Below, piece by piece: positions 1 to 4,649 of a stretch of 5,877 nt of DNA. Each line of letters opens with the position of its first letter. The first letter of the stretch is position 1. This DNA is from Chthoniobacter sp. Lineage in GTDB: Bacteria; Verrucomicrobiota; Verrucomicrobiia; Chthoniobacterales; Chthoniobacteraceae. The stretch covers positions 1 to 5,877 of the forward strand of contig JANXSB010000004.1 in the NCBI GenBank assembly GCA_025352865.1, given 5' to 3'. The position numbers and the translations under genes were made by a program. The notes beneath the pieces are model-generated. The model was not told where the DNA came from. It did not search any database and saw only the letters and a list, made by a program, of their open reading frames with translations.

Positions 1-786
1 CACGGCGCGGACTTCATCAAATTCAACGACTCGTGGAGCCAGATCATCAACCTGCTGCCCGATCAGGACGGCTCGGTTTTCATGATCGACTGGTACGACA
101 AACAGCAATGCCACGACACCAACCCCGCCAAGCACGACCAAAGCAACGGGCGCATTTTCAAAGTCGTGTACAACGGGCAGAAGACGACGCCCATCGATCT
201 TGCGAAGAAAACCAACGACGAGCTGGTGACGATGGCCGTCGGGAAAAACGAATGGCTTTCCCGCCACGCGCGGCGGCTCCTGCAGGAGCGCGCGCAGGCC
301 AAGCCGCTCGCGCTGCCCGCACTCGCGACCGCGGCGCGCGAGGCCGCACCGCGCGAAGCCTTGCGCGCATTGTGGGCGTTGCACGCGACCGGCGGACTGA
401 CCGAGCCGGTGCTGCTCGAAGCGCTGACCGAACGCGCGGGGCGCGAGGATGTCTGCGCATGGGCCATTCAGCTCGCGTGCGAGCGCGCGCCATCGGAAGC
501 GGTGCGCACGCGCCTCGCGCAACTGGCGCGGGATACGAAATCGCCCGCCGTCCGCCTCTACCTCGCGAGCGCCGCCCAGCGCCTGCCCGTGGATCAGCGC
601 CTCGCCATCCTCGCACCGCTGCTCGGGCACGACGAAGACGCGAAGGACATCAACCTCCCGCTCCTCGAATGGTACGCGCTCGAACCTGTCGTCGCGAAAG
701 ACCCCGCCGCCGCCGCGTTGCTCCTCGATAAAGTGAAGTTTCCCCAAGTCCGCGAGTTCATCGCCCGCCGCATGGCTGCGCAGTAA
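1..786 (+). CDS. C-terminal part of a PVC-type membrane-bound dehydrogenase-like protein (5' end outside window)
   Basis: The reading frame is open from base 1 to a TAA at 784-786, giving the last 261 residues of a longer protein. The first visible part contains DWYDKQQCH (residues 35-43) and NGRIFKVVY, which I recognise as the end of the putative membrane-bound dehydrogenase (beta-propeller) domain of large Pirellula/Verrucomicrobium-type proteins. From about residue 65 on it is alanine/leucine/arginine-rich and helical, consistent with HEAT-like repeats (for example NEWLSRHARRLLQER and the closing VREFIARRMAAQ). Relatives often carry a C-terminal CxxCH haem-binding domain. No CxxCH occurs here and the protein stops right after the helical region. 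Relatives are thought to be exported and to act in sugar or polyol oxidation, but the substrate cannot be read from this fragment. Family assignment is fairly confident; function is inference. Confidence 0.8.
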   Translation, partial: HGADFIKFNDSWSQIINLLPDQDGSVFMIDWYDKQQCHDTNPAKHDQSNGRIFKVVYNGQKTTPIDLAKKTNDELVTMAVGKNEWLSRHARRLLQERAQAKPLALPALATAAREAAPREALRALWALHATGGLTEPVLLEALTERAGREDVCAWAIQLACERAPSEAVRTRLAQLARDTKSPAVRLYLASAAQRLPVDQRLAILAPLLGHDEDAKDINLPLLEWYALEPVVAKDPAAAALLLDKVKFPQVREFIARRMAAQ

Positions 787-797
787 TCAGCCGCAGC
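775..797. terminator. Hairpin spanning the convergent stop codons; possible weak bidirectional terminator
   Basis: GCTGCG at 775-780 is the exact reverse complement of CGCAGC at 792-797. The 11-nt loop holds the plus-strand TAA (784-786) and the minus-strand stop (787-789). A G-U pair (774 with 798) could extend the plus-strand stem to 7 bp. The plus-strand copy is followed by TTTCCCC, a poor U-tract, and the minus-strand copy by no U-tract at all. An alternative 5-bp stem, GGCTG 774-778 with CAGCC 788-792, competes with it. It is the only hairpin I noticed at the gene junction, but it is short and not a classic intrinsic terminator. Confidence 0.3.
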
Positions 798-1107
798 TTT
801 CCCCGACCCAGCGCAAGTAAGCTGGCAGCCCATCGGTAACTCGCACAGCCAGCACCTCCGGCACCTCGTACGGATGCAGCGCCCGCACCCGCGCTTCCAG
901 CGCCGGGTAGCTGCCAACCGTCGTCTTGAAAATCACCAGCACCTCCGCGCCTGTCTCCACCTTTTCCTCCCAGCGATAGATCGACTCCACGCCGGGCACG
1001 ATGTTCCCACACGCCGCGAGCTTTTCCTCCACGAGCGTGCGCGCGGCGGTGCGTGCCGTTTCGACATCCGGCCACGTCGTGAAAACGGTGAGGACTTCCT
1101 CGGCCAT
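787..1107 (-). CDS. cutA: CutA1 family divalent-cation tolerance protein
   Basis: A complete 106-residue protein, the usual length for CutA1, a small trimeric cytoplasmic protein with a ferredoxin-like fold linked to divalent-metal tolerance in E. coli. Its true biochemical role is still debated. Family hallmarks are clear: CGNIVPGVESIYRWEEKVE (residues 33-51), FKTTVGSYPALEARV (60-74), HPYEVPEVLAV (78-88) and a C-terminal GLPAYLRWV. Cys33 and His78 lie in the blocks usually discussed for metal binding. The ATG at 1107 follows the mnmA stop codon with no base between (TAAATG), so translation by reinitiation from mnmA is likely; no Shine-Dalgarno is visible in the mnmA tail. At the other end its TGA abuts the stop of the convergent dehydrogenase-like gene. 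It is the last gene of the minus-strand cluster. Confidence 0.95.
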   Translation of the reverse strand: MAEEVLTVFTTWPDVETARTAARTLVEEKLAACGNIVPGVESIYRWEEKVETGAEVLVIFKTTVGSYPALEARVRALHPYEVPEVLAVRVTDGLPAYLRWVGESCG

Positions 1108-2226
1108 TTACGCAAGCACCGCCACCTGCTGCCGCACGATCCAACCACCGCCGAGCACTTCATCCCCGCGATAGCACACCGCCGCCTGTCCCGGCGTGAC
1201 CGCTCGCTGCGGCGTGTGCAGACGCACGCGGGCCTCACCGTTTTCGCCGGGGTAAACGGTCGCCGTCGCGCCGGGATGCGCGTAGCGGATTTTCACCGTC
1301 ACTTCGAAAGGCTCGTCCGTCTCCGCGTGCCACAGGCAATGGTCGATGGTGAATTCGTCCGTCACCAAATCCTCCGCCTCGCCCACGATCACGCGGCTCG
1401 TCGCCGGGTCGATGTCGATGACATACATCGGCCGCGGCGAACCGCCCGGCAGCCCTTTGCGCTGGCCAATGGTGAACATCTCGATGCCGTCGTGCTCGGC
1501 CACGCGGTTGCCTGCCTTGTCGAAAATCCCGCCGGGATGAAACTCGCCCGCGCCCATGTGCGATTTGAGGAACGCTTTGTAGTCATTGCCCGGCACGAAA
1601 CAAATCTCCTGGCTGTCCACTTTGTCCGCCGTCTTCAGCCCGAGCTGCCGCGCGATGGCGCGGATTTCCGTCTTCTCCATCCCTCCCAGCGGCGTCAGCG
1701 CCCGCGCGAGCTGCGCCTGCCGGAGCGAGAAAAGAAAATACGACTGATCCTTCCGCGGGTCGCGCCCTTTGCGCAGCACCGCGCGGTCGGCGTGGTGCTC
1801 GATGATCGCGTAATGCCCCGTGGCGATATACTCCGCGCCAAGCGCCTTCGCCTTGCCCCACAGATTGCCAAACTTCACCTTCTCATTGCACATCACGCAC
1901 GGGTTCGGCGTCCGCCCTTTCTTGTACTCGTCGGTAAAGTAGTCGATCACCAGCCGCTCAAAGTTTTCCCCCTCGTCGATGACGTAATGCGGCACGCCCA
2001 GCGCGTGAGCCACGCCCCGCGCATCGGCGATGGCCTGCGGCCCGCAGCACTTGTCTTCCGCGCGCGAGATGCAGTCCTGCGGCCACACCTTCATCGTCAC
2101 GCCGATGACTTCGTAGCCCTGCTCCCTCAGCAAAAACGCGGCGACGCTCGAATCCACGCCGCCACTCATCCCCACGACGACGCGTGTTGGGCGTTGGGCG
2201 TTGGGCGTTGGACGGGCGGTGTTCAT
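1108..2226 (-). CDS. mnmA: tRNA-specific 2-thiouridylase MnmA, with a repeat-encoded N-terminal extension
   Basis: A complete 372-residue protein. MnmA makes the 2-thio group of U34 in tRNAs for Lys, Glu and Gln, using ATP to activate the base and a cysteine persulfide as sulfur donor. The ATP-binding PP-loop SGGVDSS is at residues 21-27. CVMCN places the likely nucleophile at Cys113, and DSQEICFVPG gives the second catalytic cysteine at Cys209. TGHYA (136-140), KDQSYFLF (159-166) and GQRKGLPGG (254-262) are also typical. The start at 2226 is the closest ATG before the PP-loop. An upstream extension to 2526 would overlap the preceding exbD and encodes unlikely sequence. Even so, the N-terminus MNTARPTPNAQRPTR is longer than in standard MnmA, and its bases 2186-2213 are a heptanucleotide repeat. 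A GGAGG lies about 21 nt before the ATG, too far to be a normal ribosome site. The 88-nt gap to exbD leaves operon membership uncertain. Confidence 0.96.
   Translation of the reverse strand: MNTARPTPNAQRPTRVVVGMSGGVDSSVAAFLLREQGYEVIGVTMKVWPQDCISRAEDKCCGPQAIADARGVAHALGVPHYVIDEGENFERLVIDYFTDEYKKGRTPNPCVMCNEKVKFGNLWGKAKALGAEYIATGHYAIIEHHADRAVLRKGRDPRKDQSYFLFSLRQAQLARALTPLGGMEKTEIRAIARQLGLKTADKVDSQEICFVPGNDYKAFLKSHMGAGEFHPGGIFDKAGNRVAEHDGIEMFTIGQRKGLPGGSPRPMYVIDIDPATSRVIVGEAEDLVTDEFTIDHCLWHAETDEPFEVTVKIRYAHPGATATVYPGENGEARVRLHTPQRAVTPGQAAVCYRGDEVLGGGWIVRQQVAVLA
2186..2213. repeat. Four-unit heptanucleotide repeat inside the mnmA start region
   Basis: On the plus strand, three identical units GTTGGGC (2186-2192, 2193-2199, 2200-2206) are followed by GTTGGAC (2207-2213), making 28 bp at exact 7-nt periodicity. 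Read on the minus strand it encodes most of the PTPNAQRPT stretch of MnmA. Twenty-eight is not a multiple of three, so gain or loss of the array, or of one unit, would shift the frame between the ATG at 2226 and the PP-loop. Unit form and orientation match the array at 3171-3198. Confidence 0.85.
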
Positions 2227-2314
2227 CGTCTGGAAAGCGGCGCGCACCCTCCGCGCGAACCGCACGCGGCTCAAATGAATTTTCCTCCCGCGGCAGACGC
2301 GGTTGAAACGCGCC
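2227..2314 (-). other. Longest gap in the minus-strand cluster, between exbD and mnmA
   Basis: This 88-nt stretch has no coding sequence I can support. It contains a small perfect inverted repeat, CCGCG 2288-2292 with CGCGG 2298-2302 around a 5-nt loop. On the minus strand that hairpin is followed by GAGGAAAATTC rather than a U-tract, so it is unlikely to be an intrinsic terminator. I see no convincing -35/-10 pair for mnmA. It could allow separate expression of mnmA-cutA, but the sequence does not prove this. Confidence 0.4.
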
Positions 2315-2719
2315 CTACAAAAACGAAACCTTGCCGACACCCGCAGCGGTCGTCGCGTTGAGCACGTCGATGATGCGCTCCTGCCGCGTGGCGGCGGCGG
2401 GACGGATGACCACGCGGTCGTCGATGCCAAAGCGTTCGCGCGCGTTCTTAAACCAGTCGCGCAAACCCGCAAGCTGGTGGTCGCTGCTTTCACCGAGCGG
2501 CTGGTCATTGAGGAGCACGCGTCCATCGCTGGCGATGTCGATGACGACCACGGTCGTCGGGCCCACGCCCGTGCCGGGCAGACTGGCGTTGAGTTCGCGC
2601 GCTTTCATCTGCCAGCCCGCGCAGGCCATGAAGAAGAGCATGAGGACAAAGACCACATCGACCATCGGCGCGATTTGGAATCCGATGTCGCCGTCTTGAG
2701 TTCCGGGGGAGGAGGCCAT
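2315..2719 (-). CDS. exbD: ExbD/TolR-family biopolymer transport protein, third copy
   Basis: A complete 134-residue protein. ExbD/TolR proteins have a short cytoplasmic N-terminus, one transmembrane helix carrying a proton-relay aspartate, and a periplasmic domain that transmits energy to TonB/TolA-type partners. Here GFQIAPMVDVVFVLMLFFMACAG (residues 13-35) is the helix, with the conserved Asp at 21. The C-terminus RQERIIDVLNATTAAGVGKVSF is the typical end of the periplasmic domain. I chose the ATG at 2719 because it lines up exactly with the neighbouring paralogue; an upstream extension to 2887 runs into the preceding gene in another frame. It is 26 nt downstream of its paralogue (2746-3165), and the first ~28 codons after the N-terminus are nearly the same at DNA level. 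No Shine-Dalgarno is visible. Cys33 at the outer end of the helix is shared with the paralogue but not with the first copy. Confidence 0.93.
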   Translation of the reverse strand: MASSPGTQDGDIGFQIAPMVDVVFVLMLFFMACAGWQMKARELNASLPGTGVGPTTVVVIDIASDGRVLLNDQPLGESSDHQLAGLRDWFKNARERFGIDDRVVIRPAAATRQERIIDVLNATTAAGVGKVSFL

Positions 2720-2745
2720 GGCGTTTTGAGGAAAAAGACCGCGGG

Positions 2746-3165
2746 TTAGCTGAATGAAAGATTCTTCACCCCGGCTGCGGAGGCGGCGTTGAGCACGTCG
2801 ATGATCCGCTCGTGCCGGGTCTCGGGATTGGGCCGAATGATGACGGGATCTTCGCCGCCGAATTGCTCGATCGCGTTCTTCAACCAATCGCGCAGCGGGC
2901 CGAGATTCTTGTCGGATGGCGTCCCGAAGGATTGGTTATTCATCGTCACCTGCCCCTCGGCGGAGATGTCGATCAGGATCGGCGTTTTCGGCGTCGAACT
3001 TGGATTCGCCGGAGCGCCACTGGGGAGCGAGATGTTCAGTTCGTTTTCATTCACCTGCTGGCCAGCGCAGGCCATGAAAAAGAGCATGAGCACAAACACG
3101 ACATCGACCATCGGGGCGATTTGAAAGCCGATGTCACCATCTTCGGAGCCTACGGAACCTGCCAT
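2746..3165 (-). CDS. exbD: ExbD/TolR-family biopolymer transport protein, second copy
   Basis: A complete 139-residue ExbD-type subunit of a proton-driven membrane motor. The membrane block GFQIAPMVDVVFVLMLFFMACAG (13-35) is identical in protein sequence to that of the third copy, including Asp21 and Cys33. The periplasmic part carries a small Pro/Ser/Thr-rich insertion (PSGAPANPSSTPKTP) and ends in RHERIIDVLNAASAAGVKNLSFS. The start at 3165 is supported by alignment with the third copy (MAGSVGSEDGD against MASSPGTQDGD). There is no Shine-Dalgarno: the 28-bp heptanucleotide array (3171-3198) fills the space where one would be, so the transcript just before the ATG is a G-free, pyrimidine- and A-rich stretch. 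An 11-codon minicistron (3203-3168) ends 2 nt before this ATG. It is probably the product of a tandem duplication with the third copy. Confidence 0.94.
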   Translation of the reverse strand: MAGSVGSEDGDIGFQIAPMVDVVFVLMLFFMACAGQQVNENELNISLPSGAPANPSSTPKTPILIDISAEGQVTMNNQSFGTPSDKNLGPLRDWLKNAIEQFGGEDPVIIRPNPETRHERIIDVLNAASAAGVKNLSFS

Positions 3166-3167
3166 GA

Positions 3168-3203
3168 TTAGTTGAAAGTTGAGGGTTGAGAGTTAAGAGC
3201 CAT
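3168..3203 (-). CDS. Possible 11-residue minicistron MALNSQPSTFN formed by the heptad repeat
   Basis: On the minus strand an ATG at 3203-3201 opens 8 nt after the stop of the first exbD. It reads MALNSQPSTFN and stops with TAA at 3170-3168, 2 nt before the ATG of the second exbD. Almost all of it is the heptanucleotide array. It could couple translation across the gap by stop-start reinitiation. No Shine-Dalgarno precedes it, and an 11-codon ORF in a repeat can easily arise by chance, so it is a possibility and not a confirmed gene. Confidence 0.2.
   Translation of the reverse strand: MALNSQPSTFN
3171..3198. repeat. Four-unit heptanucleotide repeat between the first and second exbD
   Basis: On the plus strand the units are GTTGAAA (3171-3177), GTTGAGG (3178-3184), GTTGAGA (3185-3191) and GTTAAGA (3192-3198), again 28 bp in four units. 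Seven of the eight units in the two arrays of this window begin GTTG, in the same orientation. The tail of each unit varies, which suggests a degenerate family rather than fresh slippage. It fills most of the 46-nt gap and ends 5 nt from the exbD start codon. Heptanucleotide tandem repeats (STRR) are known from cyanobacteria; a relationship is not implied. Confidence 0.8.
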
Positions 3204-3211
3204 CGCCGGTA

Positions 3212-3703
3212 TTATGGCGCGGGTTCCGCAGGTGCGTGCTGGTCTTTGTCCACGACGGAGAAAGTCACTTTGCCGACCCCGGCTTTGCCCGCAGCCACCA
3301 TGACGGAGCGCAGATATTCGTAGCGCACATTGCGATCCGCGCGGATGACGACGCGTGTTTGGGGTTCGGCTTGGACAGCGGTCGTGAGCAAGCCTGTAAT
3401 CTGATCCGCGCGATCGTATTTCACTTCGGAAACTTCGATCTGGCCGATGTTGTTGATCGCATTCCAGATCACGTTCACCATGACCTCGCCCTTGGGTTTC
3501 TGCCGCTTCCCAGCGTCCTTTGCCACGGGCAGCACCACGTTTTGGCTCACCTGCAGGACTTCCGAGGTGCTGATCGACATGAAGAAGACGAGCAGCACGA
3601 GCAGAATGTCGATCATCGGAGCGATCTGAAACTCCGGATCCTCCTCGGGCACCAGCCGGGTCTTTTTCCGCGCGTCCTTGGAATGGGAGATGCGATGGGA
3701 CAT
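3212..3703 (-). CDS. exbD: ExbD/TolR-family biopolymer transport protein, first copy
   Basis: A complete 163-residue ExbD-type subunit, the largest and most divergent of the three. A basic cytoplasmic N-terminus (SKDARKKTR) leads into FQIAPMIDILLVLLVFFMSIST (about 25-46), with the proton-relay Asp at 32. The periplasmic domain ends in VRYEYLRSVMVAAGKAGVGKVTFSVV and has an extra Pro/Ala tail (HAPAEPAP) missing from the other two. It starts 12 nt after the exbB stop and is the natural partner of that ExbB. It lacks the membrane cysteine of the other copies, and its periplasmic domain has a long lysine-rich loop (KDAGKRQKPKGE). No Shine-Dalgarno is visible before the ATG (TTTTTTCCGCGA). It may serve the same motor as the others in mixed dimers, or a separate load; the sequence cannot say which. 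Confidence 0.94.
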   Translation of the reverse strand: MSHRISHSKDARKKTRLVPEEDPEFQIAPMIDILLVLLVFFMSISTSEVLQVSQNVVLPVAKDAGKRQKPKGEVMVNVIWNAINNIGQIEVSEVKYDRADQITGLLTTAVQAEPQTRVVIRADRNVRYEYLRSVMVAAGKAGVGKVTFSVVDKDQHAPAEPAP

Positions 3704-3715
3704 TCGCGGAAAAAA

Positions 3716-4630
3716 TCAGGCCGACCAGTCGAGCGTTGCGCCGCAGTGCGGGCACGGATTCACGCCGGGCGTAACGGCTCCGCTGCACACCGGGCACGCG
3801 GTCGTCAGCGCCATCGAGACTTTGCGCGCGCCGCCGCTGAAGCCGGGCATCGGCGCACCGGCGTCGAAATTTTCGCCGATCTGCACGCCTGCGAGTTCAT
3901 CGTACGGAATGTCCATGATGAGCGTGTTCACCACATCGTCCGCATGCACGATGCACATCTGCGAGACGTTGCGGAAGACGTAGTAGGAAACGAACGCCGG
4001 GATCGCGATGAACAGACCGCTCGCCGTGGCGAGCAGCACTTCGCCGATCTTTCCCGCGAGCGCGCCGGGATCCTTCATGCCGCTCGATCCGAGCACGGCG
4101 AAGGCACCCATCATGCCGATGACCGTGCCGAGCAGCCCGATCATCGGGCTGATGACGCCGATGACCGAGAGGTAGCTGTTGCGCGTGCGGAGCACCGTGG
4201 CCTCGCGCAGACCGTATTCGGCGACAGCGTCTTCCACCGCTTCCTTGCCGCGGCCGAGCCGCGAAAGACCGGCCTTGAGCACGTTGGCGAGGTAGTTCTT
4301 GTTTGCCGCGCAGGTGGCCCACGCCTCCTGATAGTTGCCCGCGCCGAGCGTCTGCTGGAGCGCCTGGATGAGCGGCGGCGGTGCCAGCTTGTCCTGCCGC
4401 AGCGACATGATGTTCTGGATAATGAATGTGACCATCGTCACCGACGTGCCGACGATGCAAAGCCAGATGAGCTGAATCAGGATGCCACCGTTTTTGATCA
4501 TCTCGATCACGCTCTCCTGCTTGGGCGGTGGCGGGGCGTCGTCTTGAGCGAAACCGATGGCGGAGCCGAGGCAGAGCGCGGCGAGGAAAATGGCGAGCGG
4601 GAGGTGGCGGCGGAGCTTGGTCGGGATCAT
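3716..4630 (-). CDS. exbB: MotA/TolQ/ExbB-family proton channel with signal peptide and C-terminal zinc-ribbon-like tail
   Basis: A complete 304-residue protein. ExbB/TolQ subunits form the pentameric inner-membrane channel that uses the proton gradient together with ExbD/TolR. Residues 1-29 look like a Sec signal peptide (AIFLAALCLGSAIGFA then Q), followed by a short proline-rich segment. Membrane helices are at about 48-71, 153-180 and 195-219. The family block SPMIGLLGTVIGMMGAF (161-177) contains Thr169, and GEVLLATASGLFIAIPAFVSYYVF (196-219) contains Thr202; these match the two conserved threonines of the E. coli ExbB channel. The expected topology puts the long 80-152 loop and the last ~85 residues in the cytoplasm. 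The tail ends in CPVC (279-282), ten residues, then CPHC (293-296), a zinc-ribbon-like double knuckle absent from E. coli ExbB. It lies 19 nt after the TPR gene and 12 nt before the first exbD. Confidence 0.95.
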   Translation of the reverse strand: MIPTKLRRHLPLAIFLAALCLGSAIGFAQDDAPPPPKQESVIEMIKNGGILIQLIWLCIVGTSVTMVTFIIQNIMSLRQDKLAPPPLIQALQQTLGAGNYQEAWATCAANKNYLANVLKAGLSRLGRGKEAVEDAVAEYGLREATVLRTRNSYLSVIGVISPMIGLLGTVIGMMGAFAVLGSSGMKDPGALAGKIGEVLLATASGLFIAIPAFVSYYVFRNVSQMCIVHADDVVNTLIMDIPYDELAGVQIGENFDAGAPMPGFSGGARKVSMALTTACPVCSGAVTPGVNPCPHCGATLDWSA

Positions 4631-4649
4631 GGGTTGTTTGGGAAAGGAT

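Noticed and set aside
2288..2302. 5-bp stem hairpin between exbD and mnmA as an intrinsic terminator
   Set aside because: The stem is short, there is no U-tract after it on the minus strand, and GC-rich DNA produces such palindromes by chance.
874..2361. Long plus-strand open frame of 495 codons opposite mnmA and cutA
   Set aside because: It lies antisense to two clearly recognised genes, is rich in His/Arg/Ala as expected from reading GC-rich codons backwards, and shows no recognisable domain.
2227..2526. Upstream extension of mnmA by 100 codons
   Set aside because: It would overlap most of the third exbD in a different frame. The translated sequence is Arg/Ser-rich with no resemblance to MnmA, whose family begins close to the PP-loop.
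2720..2887. Upstream extension of the third exbD by 56 codons
   Set aside because: It runs through the coding end of the second exbD in another frame, and the ATG at 2719 aligns exactly with the paralogue's start.
3161..3203. GCCAT direct repeat on both sides of the heptad array as a target-site duplication
   Set aside because: The copies (3161-3165, 3199-3203) are only 5 bp, one includes the exbD start codon, and neither side abuts the array symmetrically; chance is the simpler explanation.
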